A stretch of 64,000 nucleotides of DNA from Lentzea pudingi (GCF_014646255.1 NZ_BMNC01000006.1:267502-331501), one strand, 5' to 3'. Positions 8,726 through 17,955 are shown, numbered from the stretch's first letter. The notes: generated by a model not told the origin, from the sequence alone. Numbers and translations are program-made.

Positions 8726-10603
8726 TCAGCTGGCGACCTTGCGCGCGGCCACCAGCCGTCCTTCCGCGAAACCCTCGACGCGCACCTCGCGCCCGGTCGC
8801 GGTCAACGTCGCGGTGTGCGCGCCGTCGGTCACGTCCAGCGAGGTCATCGGGCGGCCGTCGACGTAGACGTCCACCCGGTCGAGGTTCACGGTGTCCAGT
8901 GAGACGGTCGTGCCCGCGACCGCCACTCCGAGCCTGCGCACGGGCAGGGCGTCCAGGAGCTCTCCCGCCCTCGCGAGCAGGTCCACGTTGCCCTCCAGCA
9001 GGTCCGCGCGCGTGACCTTGTGCTGGTGCGTCGGGCGCACGCCCAGGTCCTCCACCGGCGTGCCGGCGAGCTTGCCGACGCGCAACGTGCGGCGGATCGA
9101 CACGCGCATGTTCGCCTTGTTGGGCAACGACTTGTACGGCGACTCCGCGTCGAACGGCGCCGGGATCTTCAGCAGTGCCATCAGGAGTCCGTGCGTCCAC
9201 ACGTTCGCGCCGCCCGCGCCGGTGTTGTCGTCCACGCCGAGGATCGGGCCCAGGTCGTGGTCGGCCCAGCCCGCGGCGAAGATGTCGGTGGCCGAGTAGC
9301 AGCGCGCGTCGGTGACCAGCACGACCGGGCCGTGGTAGGTCTGGCCGACGGCGTTCGCGCCCTCGACCGGCGTGATGGTGTGCGAGCAGGAGAACGCCTG
9401 GCCCGTCTCCGTCGAGCTGTCGAGCGACGGGAACCACGGGCCGAGGTTGATCTGACCGGTCGGGTCCTCGGCGTGGCGGCGGCAGATCCGCAGGTTCAGC
9501 GGCGTGCTCAGGAACTGCACGGGTTCCGGCGCGATGGGCTTCGGCGTCATCGTCTGCAGCAGGAACTCCGAGGCGAAGATGTGGCCGCCGCCGTTGTCGC
9601 GCACGTCGACGATGAGTCCGTTCTGCGGCAACAGGTTCGCGAGCCGCACGAACTCGGCGAGGAACGCGTCCGGGTCGTCGACGCTGAACGTGAAGATCCG
9701 CAGGTGCCCGAACGTGCCGGACGGCGTGACCACCGGACGCGCGCGGAACACGCCGGGCATCGTCGTCGGCACGTCCGTCACGGACATCGCGACCGCACCA
9801 CCGGCGGCCTCGGCCTGCACGACCTTGGGCGCGTGCAACAACTTCTTGGCGCGCGCCTTCTCGTCCGAGTCGAGGTCGACGCCCTGCGCGGCCGCGGCCG
9901 GGGACAGCGAGTCGACGTCCGTCATCGGCGGCAGGTTCTCCGTCACCTGCCAGTCGACGCGCAGCTCCTCGGCGGCACCGGTCTCGGTGCGGTAGCTGAC
10001 GACCACCCAGTCCTCGTCGGGCGGGAGCTGGATCACCAAGGGGCGCAACGTGAGCGACTCGAGACCGCGGGCGAGGTTCGCGGCGGTGTTGCTGCCCGCG
10101 AAGACCGCGCCGTTCAACGCGACCGCCCTGGCGATCGGCGTGCCGTTCCAGTGCGTCACCTCGGCGCCGGGCGCGAGGGCGTCGAAACCGGCGACCGTGC
10201 GGGCGACGAGGTACTGCTCGGTGCCGTCGTCGGCGAAGCACCGCTCCAGCTGGAACGGCAGGAAGGCGATCTTGCCCGCGAACGGCGCCGGCAGGAGGTA
10301 GTTCGTGTGCAGGTCGCGCACCGAGTGGAATGTGCTCGACAGCTCGCGGTGGAACTGCCACTCGGGTTCGGCCGTGGCGTCGGTCTGCCGTTCGAGCCTC
10401 GCTCTGAGCACTCTGAGCCTCTGCACCGGGTTCACCGCGTGCATCGCGACTTTCAGGGGCAGGTGCGCGTAGTTCTGCTCCAGCAGGATCAGCGCCTGGT
10501 CGACGATGAGCTTGCGCTGCGCCAGCGTGAGCGTGCCCGCCGTGGCGAGGAACTCGGCCAGGCCGACGGAGTTTGCGACGTTCGGGTGAGCGGTTGTGGT
10601 CAT
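8726..10603 (-). CDS. S41 family (tail-specific protease-like) peptidase
   Basis: 625 aa, ATG at 10603 with GGAGG upstream. The central and C-terminal part has the S41 fold: FGHLRIFTFSVDDPDAFLAEF, LIVDVRDNGGG and VLVTDARCYSATDIFAAGWADH, where the Ser of CYSA is the expected nucleophile. The N-terminal 80 residues are helical. No signal peptide or transmembrane helix is visible, unlike CtpA-type enzymes, so it may act in the cytoplasm or leave by another route. A PDZ-like region may lie around 150-190. It is transcribed divergently from the membrane hydrolase gene. Confidence 0.85.
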   Translation of the reverse strand: MTTTAHPNVANSVGLAEFLATAGTLTLAQRKLIVDQALILLEQNYAHLPLKVAMHAVNPVQRLRVLRARLERQTDATAEPEWQFHRELSSTFHSVRDLHTNYLLPAPFAGKIAFLPFQLERCFADDGTEQYLVARTVAGFDALAPGAEVTHWNGTPIARAVALNGAVFAGSNTAANLARGLESLTLRPLVIQLPPDEDWVVVSYRTETGAAEELRVDWQVTENLPPMTDVDSLSPAAAAQGVDLDSDEKARAKKLLHAPKVVQAEAAGGAVAMSVTDVPTTMPGVFRARPVVTPSGTFGHLRIFTFSVDDPDAFLAEFVRLANLLPQNGLIVDVRDNGGGHIFASEFLLQTMTPKPIAPEPVQFLSTPLNLRICRRHAEDPTGQINLGPWFPSLDSSTETGQAFSCSHTITPVEGANAVGQTYHGPVVLVTDARCYSATDIFAAGWADHDLGPILGVDDNTGAGGANVWTHGLLMALLKIPAPFDAESPYKSLPNKANMRVSIRRTLRVGKLAGTPVEDLGVRPTHQHKVTRADLLEGNVDLLARAGELLDALPVRRLGVAVAGTTVSLDTVNLDRVDVYVDGRPMTSLDVTDGAHTATLTATGREVRVEGFAEGRLVAARKVAS

Positions 10604-10722
10604 GGTGGGGCCTCCTTGCTCAGTAGAGGCTTTCCGGGCCGCCTGGATACACCTTTTTCACCCGTTCGGCCGCTAACCGGAGCAGTTTTCCTGACGACAA
10701 CTGGAGTAAAGGGGAGGCCGCG

Positions 10723-13107
10723 ATGAGTCCAGCCGTCCTGGAACTGCGCATCCACGGGGTCAACAACACGCCCCCGGACGCGATGCTGGCCCTCCCGGAC
10801 CACGCCGTCGAACAGTTCCGCGGCGACCGCTTCGGCAGCTTCTGGCGCTCGAGACCGGACAAAATCGCCGAGCTGCCACCGGATCACGCCGGCCAGGTGC
10901 CCGCACAGGTGCGGCGCGAGGCGTACTCGTGGGGCGGGATGGCGCGCAGCAGCCCCGGTGTGCCGGGCAGCGGGGTGCCGTCGGTGCTCGCGAACGCGCT
11001 GGGGCGCGTCGGCTGGGCGCTGCTGCTGCCGTTCGGGCTCGCGAACGTCGCGTACTGGGCCCGGAAGCTGCCCGACGACGCCGTTCCGACGACGCGGAGG
11101 ATGGTGTGGTGGAACGCCGGGCGCGGGGCGGCGTCGACGCGACTGTTCGGGCTGGGCCTGACGGTGTTGCTGGTGCTCGCGGTGTGCGAGGTGGCGATCG
11201 ACGTCTACGCGGTCCAGTGTTCGCTGCCGGGCACCACGTGCAGGCGGCTGCCGGACTTCCTGGACGTGCTGGGCGACCCGGCGCGGCACATCAGGGTGCT
11301 GGCCGCGTCCGCTGTGCCGGTGTTGCTGCTGCTCGGGTTGATGGCGCTGACCTCGTTGTCGCGCAGCAGGTACGAGATGACGTCCGTGCGCACGCCGGAG
11401 CGGCGCGTGGGAGTGATGCTGAGCCGGTCGTCGATGTGGGAGGGCAGCCCGCGGATCCGCCGGCTCACGCGGCTGCACATCTCGGCCGGGTGTTGCGTGG
11501 TGGTGCTGGTGACGAGCACGCAGCTGTGGCAGCACGTGTTCTTCCTGGTGCTGAGCGTGCTCGCCGGTGGAGTGCTGGCCGTGGTGATGGCGCGGGTGGT
11601 GGTGACGGCCACCGACTGCCCGGACGTGCCGTCGACCGAGCAGGGCGGGCTGTGGTCGTGGCTGCTGATGGTCTCGGCGGTCGTCGTGCTGGTGACGCAC
11701 GGGTTCGGGCTGTACGCGATCGCGCCGGTGTTCGACGGGCCGTTGTGGCTGACGTCGTGGGGGCCGCCGTTGGTGACCGTGGCGTTGCTCGGGTCGGTGA
11801 TGGCGGCGTGGTCGTGGCGGCGCAACGACGCCAAGGGGCCGTTGGTCCTGCTGGTGGTCTTCGTGGCGTTCATGGTTGCCACGTACTGGTTTCCGCTCGC
11901 CTGGATCGGGGCCTTCGCGGCCGGCGCCGTGCTGGCGTGGCGGGCCCGGCCGCGTTCCGGCGACGAGTGGCAGGCCTGGAGCGGTGCCGGACCCGGTGTG
12001 CTGCTGGGGTTGTCGCTCGTGTCGTCGGTGATGCTGTCGGCGGTGCTGGTGCTGACGTTCCGGGGCTGGGTCGGGACGGGACTGGTCGTGCCGTCGTTCT
12101 ACTCGTGGTTCAGCGCGGCGTTCGCGTGTGCCTTGGTGCCGTTGGTGTTGCTGGTCCTCGCGCAGGCTTTCGTGCTGCTGTCCCGGCTGATCACTCCTGC
12201 CGTGCTGGACGGCGAGGGCGAGGCGCTCGTGGTGCGGGCGCGGCACGTGGTCGCGGTGACGCACCGGGCCGAGACGGTGGCCGGGGTGTTGTCGGTGCTG
12301 GGTGTTCTCGCCCTGCTGCTGACGAGTTACCTCACGTTCGCGGCGCCTTCGTGGCCTGGGTGGTCCGGCGTGCAGTGGGTGCTGGGCAAGGGCGACTGGG
12401 TGACCGGGCTCGCCGGGGTCGCGGTGGTCGGGTCGTTCGTCGGGGCGGGGATGCTGACCAACCGGCGGCCGCTAGGGCTGGTGTGGGACCTGATGTGCTT
12501 CCTGCCGCGCACCGCCCACCCGTTCGCGCCGCCGTGTTATGCCGAGCGGGCGGTGCCGGAGATCGCCGACCGGACGCGCGAGTTCCTGGACGGGTCGCCG
12601 GATCGCCGCGTGGTGCTGTCCGCGCACAGCCTGGGCGCCGTGCTGGCCGTGGCGGCGCTGTACGCGTTGCCCGCCGGATACCTGGGCCGCGTCCAGTTGC
12701 TGACGTACGGCGTGCAGTTGCGGCCCTACTTCGGGCGGATCTTCCCCGAGCTGCTGGGACCCGTCGTGCTGGGGACACCTCCGGTGCGCGCGGGCGCGTT
12801 GTTCTCGTGCGATCCGTGGGTGCGGGCGGGTGGCGTCCTGCCGGACCGCGGGCTGTCGACGTTGCTGGGTCCGAGCTGGATCAACCTGTGGCGCCGCACC
12901 GACTACCTCGGTTTCCCGGTGCACGGCTGGGAGTCCAACCCGCTCGACCGCCGCGCCGACGAGGGCACACCGGACAGGGTGCAGACCCACGGCGGCTACC
13001 ACCTGTGCGCGGCCTACCGGCAGGCGTTCGCGGACCTCGTCTCGATCGACCTGAACCGGTCACCCGATAGTGGAAGTGGAGGGGGTGGGAGCCTGGGACG
13101 CAGCTGA
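10723..13107 (+). CDS. Polytopic membrane protein with C-terminal alpha/beta-hydrolase module
   Basis: 794 aa; GGGGAGG lies just upstream of ATG 10723. The N-terminus LRIHGVNNTPP is the opening strand seen in actinobacterial lipase-like membrane proteins. About ten hydrophobic helices follow between residues 95 and 590. The C-terminal part contains VVLSAHSLGAVLAVAALYAL around residue 635 (an AHSLG nucleophile elbow) and a late His (HGGYHLCAAYRQAF). The mixed layout suggests a serine hydrolase domain on the cytoplasmic face of a membrane bundle. The substrate is unknown. The SodC-like lipoprotein gene starts 13 bp later, so the two may share a transcript. Confidence 0.75.
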   Translation: MSPAVLELRIHGVNNTPPDAMLALPDHAVEQFRGDRFGSFWRSRPDKIAELPPDHAGQVPAQVRREAYSWGGMARSSPGVPGSGVPSVLANALGRVGWALLLPFGLANVAYWARKLPDDAVPTTRRMVWWNAGRGAASTRLFGLGLTVLLVLAVCEVAIDVYAVQCSLPGTTCRRLPDFLDVLGDPARHIRVLAASAVPVLLLLGLMALTSLSRSRYEMTSVRTPERRVGVMLSRSSMWEGSPRIRRLTRLHISAGCCVVVLVTSTQLWQHVFFLVLSVLAGGVLAVVMARVVVTATDCPDVPSTEQGGLWSWLLMVSAVVVLVTHGFGLYAIAPVFDGPLWLTSWGPPLVTVALLGSVMAAWSWRRNDAKGPLVLLVVFVAFMVATYWFPLAWIGAFAAGAVLAWRARPRSGDEWQAWSGAGPGVLLGLSLVSSVMLSAVLVLTFRGWVGTGLVVPSFYSWFSAAFACALVPLVLLVLAQAFVLLSRLITPAVLDGEGEALVVRARHVVAVTHRAETVAGVLSVLGVLALLLTSYLTFAAPSWPGWSGVQWVLGKGDWVTGLAGVAVVGSFVGAGMLTNRRPLGLVWDLMCFLPRTAHPFAPPCYAERAVPEIADRTREFLDGSPDRRVVLSAHSLGAVLAVAALYALPAGYLGRVQLLTYGVQLRPYFGRIFPELLGPVVLGTPPVRAGALFSCDPWVRAGGVLPDRGLSTLLGPSWINLWRRTDYLGFPVHGWESNPLDRRADEGTPDRVQTHGGYHLCAAYRQAFADLVSIDLNRSPDSGSGGGGSLGRS

Positions 13108-13120
13108 CCCAAGGAGAAAC

Positions 13121-13681
13121 ATGCGCACGACTGTGGCGACCCTCGCGGGCGCCGTACTGCTCATCGGCCTGGCCGCCTGCTCCGGCTCCCCCGCTGTGAA
13201 GCCTGTGGCGGAGACCGATGTGGCCGCGCCCGCGGCGTCCGGCGACCAGCCGGAGGGCATCACCTACGACACCGCGCGGATCCCGTTGGGCGCCACGCTC
13301 TCGACGGTGTCGTCCGTCGACAATGGACGGACGACGGTGGAGCTGAAGGTGTCCGGCCTGCTGCCGGACACGAAGTACGGCTCGCACGTGCACACCAAAC
13401 CGTGCGGCGCCAAGCCGGCCGACTCCGGCCCGCACTACCAGAACAGGGCGGACCCGTTCACGCCGAGCGTCGACCCGGCGTTCGCCAACGCGGAGAACGA
13501 GATCTGGCTCGACTTCACCACCGACGCGCAGGGTGCCGCCGTGGGCAGGGCGACGGTGCAGTGGGAGTTCCGCAAGGGCGAGGCGAACTCGATCGTCGTG
13601 CACGCCACGCACACCAGCACCGAGCACGGCAAGGCGGGCACGGCCGGTGACCGCCTCGCGTGCTTGACCGCAGCCTTCTAG
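13121..13681 (+). CDS. SodC-like (Cu,Zn superoxide dismutase family) lipoprotein
   Basis: 186 aa, ATG with AAGGAG upstream. A lipoprotein signal is present (LIGLAAC, lipobox Cys about 20), so it should be membrane-anchored outside the cell. The Sod_Cu fold is seen in SHVHTKPCG (H89, H91, C95), GPHYQN (H105), VVHATH (H161) and GDRLACL (Arg plus the second Cys of the disulphide). The four copper-ligand His positions appear kept, while the His-rich zinc loop after H105 is replaced by a stretch with no His (ADPFTPSVDPAFANAENE). It may be a copper-only enzyme or have lost activity. Its stop overlaps the convergent XRE gene by 4 bp. Confidence 0.82.
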   Translation: MRTTVATLAGAVLLIGLAACSGSPAVKPVAETDVAAPAASGDQPEGITYDTARIPLGATLSTVSSVDNGRTTVELKVSGLLPDTKYGSHVHTKPCGAKPADSGPHYQNRADPFTPSVDPAFANAENEIWLDFTTDAQGAAVGRATVQWEFRKGEANSIVVHATHTSTEHGKAGTAGDRLACLTAAF

Positions 13682-15018
13682 ACCGGCCAGGTCAGGGCCA
13701 CACCTCCAGCGAGGTGTGGCCCTGACACCGGTTCCAACACCGCCGCGCGCACGAGGTTCAGCACCTCGTATCGGGGTCCGGCGCGACGAACGAGCCCGCG
13801 CACGCACAGTTCCCTGACGGACCGGCTGTGCCCGGGGTCTTCTCCCTCGGCCATCCGCACCAGCAGCTCGCGGCCTTCATCGTCCACTGTGGACAGCGAG
13901 CGGCGCAGCGAGTCGCGCAGGTGGGCCGACGTCGGGTCGAGCGGGTTTCCGCGCAGCCGTTCGAGCAGGTGCTGCGGCGAGTAGACCATGAACCACCCGG
14001 CGGCGAACTCCAGCGCCGACGGCAGCCCGTCCAGCTCGTGGACGAGGCCCATGAGCGCGGCCTGGTTCGCGGGCTCCGGTTTGAACGCGGGCCGCACCCG
14101 GTGCACGTGCGTGAGCAGCAGGCGCACCGCGGCGTCGTCGCCCAGCGCGCCGAGCGGGAACACGTGCTCGCCGGGCAGGCCGGTCGGGGCGAGCGCGGTG
14201 ACGACGATCCGCAGCAGGGGGTGCGCCTCGAGCAGGCGCGGGTCGGGGCGGTGGTCGGTGACGAGGACGGTGTCCTGGTCGTCGTCGATCGACGGGGTCG
14301 TCTGGGTCGGGTGCCACAGGACCGACCAGCCGTGCCGGAAGTGGAGCTCGCCCGCGACCTCGAGGGCGAGGCGGGTCTTGCCGACGCCGCTCACGCCGGT
14401 GATGGTGACGAGCCGCCGCGCCTCGCAGTACGGGACCGAGGGGGTGTGTGCGCGTCCCTCGATCGGTGCGCCGAACACGACGCCGCCGCCCTGGATCGGC
14501 CGCTGGCCGCCGGCCGGTGAGCTCGCACGCTCGACGTCCGCGCCAGACCCGCCAACTGCCGCACCCGCACGCCCAACGCCCAGCCCCTGCCCGCCAACCG
14601 CCGACCCAGCACGCTCCACACCCGTGCCAGGCCCGCCGACCGCCGAACCCGCGCGCGTTCCCGGAGCCGCGGCGTCCTGCCACCCCTCCGTCACCAACGC
14701 CGTCAGCAACGCCGTCAGCGCCGCCGCCTCCGCCTCCCGCCCCACGATCAACCCGGCGGGCCCGGCCGGCGCGGGTGGCGCCACTGCGGCGCGACCGGCG
14801 GAGCGGCCCCCGGCCTGCTGCAGGTCCGCGCGGCTCGCCTCGTCGAGCCGCAGCCCGTCCGCGAGCAGGCGCACCGTCTCGGCCCGCGGTGAGCGGGTGC
14901 GGCCGCATTCCAGGTCGCGGATGGCCCGCACGCTCACCATCGCGAAGTCAGCCAGCTGTTGCTGGGTGAGGCCCGCGCCGATGCGGTGCGTGCGCAGCAG
15001 TTCTCCGAACTCCCTCAT
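13678..15018 (-). CDS. XRE-family regulator fused to an NTPase domain
   Basis: 446 aa. N-terminal XRE helix-turn-helix (residues 5-60, LTQQQLADFAMVSVRAIRDLE), then a P-loop ATPase of the STAND/AfsR-like kind (GVSGVGKTRLAL around 213). The two are joined by a Gly/Ala-rich linker of 14-residue repeats (residues about 123-172). It is divergent from lanM with 142 bp between, so it is a likely pathway regulator for the lanthipeptide locus. Proteins of this layout are often shortened relatives of SARP/AfsR regulators without tetratricopeptide repeats. It ends inside the convergent SodC-like gene (4-bp overlap). Confidence 0.85.
   Translation of the reverse strand: MREFGELLRTHRIGAGLTQQQLADFAMVSVRAIRDLECGRTRSPRAETVRLLADGLRLDEASRADLQQAGGRSAGRAAVAPPAPAGPAGLIVGREAEAAALTALLTALVTEGWQDAAAPGTRAGSAVGGPGTGVERAGSAVGGQGLGVGRAGAAVGGSGADVERASSPAGGQRPIQGGGVVFGAPIEGRAHTPSVPYCEARRLVTITGVSGVGKTRLALEVAGELHFRHGWSVLWHPTQTTPSIDDDQDTVLVTDHRPDPRLLEAHPLLRIVVTALAPTGLPGEHVFPLGALGDDAAVRLLLTHVHRVRPAFKPEPANQAALMGLVHELDGLPSALEFAAGWFMVYSPQHLLERLRGNPLDPTSAHLRDSLRRSLSTVDDEGRELLVRMAEGEDPGHSRSVRELCVRGLVRRAGPRYEVLNLVRAAVLEPVSGPHLAGGVALTWPV
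14503..14652 (+). repeat. 42-bp minisatellite inside the XRE regulator gene
   Basis: Three full and one partial 42-bp units. On the minus strand they encode 14-residue units of the type AGSAVGGxGxxVER (residues 123-136, 137-150, 151-164, partial 165-172). The reading frame is kept, so copy-number change would only lengthen the linker between DNA-binding and ATPase domains. Confidence 0.8.
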
Positions 15019-15160
15019 GACCCGTTCCCTCCTCGGACTTCGAGTCTCGGGGCGATCGGGTCGCGAAACATGGGTGGCGGACCCCCATATTCACCTCCGC
15101 GCGCAAATCTGGGGGGTTGGTCCCCATGTGCCGCCCGCCCGCGCGTGCGAGGTTGGCCGG

Positions 15161-17770
15161 GTGACCTCAGCCGCCGAGACCAGCACCGGTGAGAGCTGGA
15201 CAGCGGCTTTCGCCCACGCGCTGCGCCCGCTGATCGACGCGTCCCGCACGGAGGTCGCGCCGCCGTTCGACGCCGCGTTCGCCGAGCAGCTCGGGCGCCG
15301 GCTCGTGGCGATCGCCGCGCGCACGCTCGTGCTGGAGCTGCACAACGCGCGGGGCACGTTGACCAGTCCGACGAGCGCCGAGCGGTTCACCGAGTTCACG
15401 CGGACGCTGAACCTCTCCTCGATCTTCAACCGCTACCCGGTGCTCGCGCGGTTGCTCGCGCAGGCCTGTGAGCAGGCGGTTTCGACGCACCACGAGCTGT
15501 CGTCGCGGTTCACGCGCGACCGGGAGCGGATCGTCCGGACGATCTTCGACGGCGACGACCCCGGCGCGCTGATCTCCATCGAGACTGGGCAGGGGGACGC
15601 GCACCAGCAGGGGCGGACCGTCGCGATCCTGACGTTCGAGTCGGGCGGGAAGCTCGTCTACCGGCCACGGCCGGTCGGGTTGCACGTGCGGTTCACCGAG
15701 CAGCTCGAGTGGCTGGCCGGGCGCACCGGGCTCACGTTCCGGGCGCCGCGGCTGCTGCCCCGCGACGGCTACGGGTGGATCGAGCACATCGCGTACGAGC
15801 CGTGCGCGGACGTGGCCGGGGTCGCCGAGTTCTACCAGCGGCTCGGCGCGCTGCTCGCGTTGCTCTACGCGGTCGACGGCACGGACATGCACTACGAGAA
15901 CCTCATCGCGTGCGGTGACCAGCCGGTGCTCGTGGACGTCGAGACGCTGTTCCACCCCACGCTCACGCCGGACACGGACCCCGCGGTGCTGGCACTGGTG
16001 CGGTCGGTGCACCGCACGGCGCTGCTGCCCCACGTGCTGCTCGGCGACAACGGGGTCGCGGACGTGTCCGGGGTCGGCGGTGACCACGGCGTGCTGTCGC
16101 CGTTGAACGCGGTCGACTGGGCCGACGCGGGCACTGACCGGATGCGGCTGGTCCGGCGTCCGAAGACGTCGTCGGGGGCGCTCAACCGGCCGTTGCTCGG
16201 GGACACCCCGGCCGAACCCGCGGACTACCAGGACTCGCTGCTCGCCGGGTTCCGCGCAGGCTACGACGCGATAGTCGCGCATAGGGACGAGCTGCTGCGG
16301 CTCGTGCGCCAGTGCGTCAACGAAGAAGTGCGGTTCGTCGCGCGCGCGACGCGGCAGTACGCGCGGTTGCTGGACGAGTCGACGCACCCGTCCGTGCTCG
16401 CCGACGCGCTGGACCGCGACCTGGCGTTCGGCGTGCTCGTCGTGGACGATCCGCTGCTCGACCGGCTGGTGCCGTTCGAGGTGTCCGACCTGTGGCGCGG
16501 GGACGTGCCGCTGTTCACGTGCCGGCCGGGGTCGACCGACCTGTGGACCGCGTCCGGGCTCCGGCTGCCGGGGATGCTGCCGGAGCCCGGACTGCACGCC
16601 GTGACGCGCAAGGTCCTCGCGATGAGCGAGGTCGACCGGCACGACCAGCAGTGGATGATCACGGCCCTGCTGGCGTCGCGGCCTCGGCCGGTGTCGCACC
16701 ACAGCGGCGTCCCGCTCCCGGGTCACGTCGCGCCGGTCGACCCGGACCCGGCCCGGCTGCTGGTGGCCGCGTGCGGGATCGCCGACCAGATCCTCGCGCA
16801 CGCCGTCACCGGCGAGGACCGCGTCAACTGGCTCGGGCTCGAACTGGTCGACGACCGGCACTGGACGGTGCAGCCGCTCGGCGCCGGCCTGTCCAACGGC
16901 TACACCGGTGTCGCGCTGTTCCTCGCCGAACTGGGTCAGCTCACCGGCGCCGCGCGGTACGTCGACTTCGCCCGTGACGCGCTCAGACCGTTGCCCGCGC
17001 TGCTGGAGATGTTCGCCCACGAGCCCGAACTGGTCACGGCCGCCGGTGGCGGAATCCACGGCCTGGGCGGCATTTGTCACGGCCTGGCGCGCCTCACGCC
17101 GTTGCTCGGCCTCGACCGCGCACTGCTCACCCAGGCCGTTCGGCTGATGCCGGAGGAAGATCCGTCGCTCACAGTCGTGGACGGTGTCGCGGGCTCGCTG
17201 GCCGCGATGCTCGCCGTCGGAACGCCCGAGGCTCTCGCGCTGGCCTACCACTACGCCGCTGCTCTGCGGGGCGCCATTTGCCCGGCGAATGGGTTCGCCC
17301 GCGGCCATTCCGGAATCGGATGGGCTCTGAGGCGTTACGCGGCAACGGTTCGCGACGAGGTATCTGACGTGGCCGCACGAACGTTCCTGGAGAGCGACGC
17401 CATCGACCCGACCGACACCGGCTGGTGCACGGGGCTGGCCGGTGTCGCGCTCGCGCGGGACGACAAGCGGCTGGCCGGGCTGCTGGCTTCCAGGGAACCT
17501 TTGCGGGACATGAGTCTCTGCCACGGCGAACTGGGTGTCGTCGAAGCACTGGCAGCCCACCACCCCAGCGCCGCGACCCGCCGCACGGCGCTGTTGCTGG
17601 GAGCACTGGAGGAACACGGCGCCCGGTGCGCGACGCCGGGTGGTGTTCCTTCTCCCGGCCTGCTCACGGGCCTGGCCGGCATCGGCCACGGCCTGTTGAG
17701 ACAGGGGTTCGGCATCCCGTCAGTCCTGCTACTGCAAGCGTCACCCGACACAGAGGAGTCCACCCGATGA
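15161..17770 (+). CDS. lanM: Class II lanthipeptide synthetase (LanM)
   Basis: 869 aa from GTG 15161 (GAGG about 8 nt upstream); no other start fits the family N-terminus. The N-terminal dehydratase (DUF4135, kinase-like) shows the ATP-site Lys164 (KLVYRPRP), D239GTDMHYEN and D259VE. The C-terminal LanC-like cyclase (from about 560) shows GGICHGLARL, HSGIGWALRRY, WCTGLAG (C756) and LCHGELG (C787, H788), the expected zinc ligands. Normal LanM proteins are near 1,000 aa, so this one is compact. Known role: phosphorylate and eliminate Ser/Thr in a precursor, then add Cys thiols. The overlapping downstream peptide gene lacks Cys, which leaves the cyclase role open. Confidence 0.92.
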   Translation: MTSAAETSTGESWTAAFAHALRPLIDASRTEVAPPFDAAFAEQLGRRLVAIAARTLVLELHNARGTLTSPTSAERFTEFTRTLNLSSIFNRYPVLARLLAQACEQAVSTHHELSSRFTRDRERIVRTIFDGDDPGALISIETGQGDAHQQGRTVAILTFESGGKLVYRPRPVGLHVRFTEQLEWLAGRTGLTFRAPRLLPRDGYGWIEHIAYEPCADVAGVAEFYQRLGALLALLYAVDGTDMHYENLIACGDQPVLVDVETLFHPTLTPDTDPAVLALVRSVHRTALLPHVLLGDNGVADVSGVGGDHGVLSPLNAVDWADAGTDRMRLVRRPKTSSGALNRPLLGDTPAEPADYQDSLLAGFRAGYDAIVAHRDELLRLVRQCVNEEVRFVARATRQYARLLDESTHPSVLADALDRDLAFGVLVVDDPLLDRLVPFEVSDLWRGDVPLFTCRPGSTDLWTASGLRLPGMLPEPGLHAVTRKVLAMSEVDRHDQQWMITALLASRPRPVSHHSGVPLPGHVAPVDPDPARLLVAACGIADQILAHAVTGEDRVNWLGLELVDDRHWTVQPLGAGLSNGYTGVALFLAELGQLTGAARYVDFARDALRPLPALLEMFAHEPELVTAAGGGIHGLGGICHGLARLTPLLGLDRALLTQAVRLMPEEDPSLTVVDGVAGSLAAMLAVGTPEALALAYHYAAALRGAICPANGFARGHSGIGWALRRYAATVRDEVSDVAARTFLESDAIDPTDTGWCTGLAGVALARDDKRLAGLLASREPLRDMSLCHGELGVVEALAAHHPSAATRRTALLLGALEEHGARCATPGGVPSPGLLTGLAGIGHGLLRQGFGIPSVLLLQASPDTEESTR

Positions 17771-17955
17771 ACGAGTCCCTGCACCGCACGGCCGACCAGC
17801 CCGAACCGGCCGAGCACGCGATCGGGGAGATGGAACTCGCGCCGAAGACCTTCGCCGGCGCACGGGCCCGTGCGCTGATGGGGCTGACGATGGCGATGAG
17901 CGCGTTCGTGGCGATCACACCCGCCATCTCGGACACCACGGTCAGCGACAAGTAA
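17767..17955 (+). CDS. Putative LanM substrate peptide without cysteine
   Basis: 62 aa; the ATGA overlap with lanM implies translational coupling. The N-terminal part is acidic and leader-like (residues 1-30, with GEMELAPKTF). The C-terminal part is hydrophobic and rich in Ala/Met, then ends in ISDTTVSDK. Ser/Thr available in the C-terminal half: T41, S45, T51, S55, T57, T58, S60; the last residue is Lys62. There is no Cys anywhere, so ordinary lanthionine rings cannot form. Options are a dehydrated-only RiPP, crosslinks through another nucleophile such as Lys (lysinoalanine), a non-substrate membrane peptide, or a decayed precursor. No other short ORF with Cys is visible next to lanM. No double-Gly cleavage site is obvious. 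Confidence 0.7.
   Translation: MNESLHRTADQPEPAEHAIGEMELAPKTFAGARARALMGLTMAMSAFVAITPAISDTTVSDK

Noticed and set aside
15167..17689. Long minus-strand frame across lanM
   Set aside because: Arg/Gln/His-rich shadow of the lanM gene with no recognisable motif; the plus frame has all LanM signatures.
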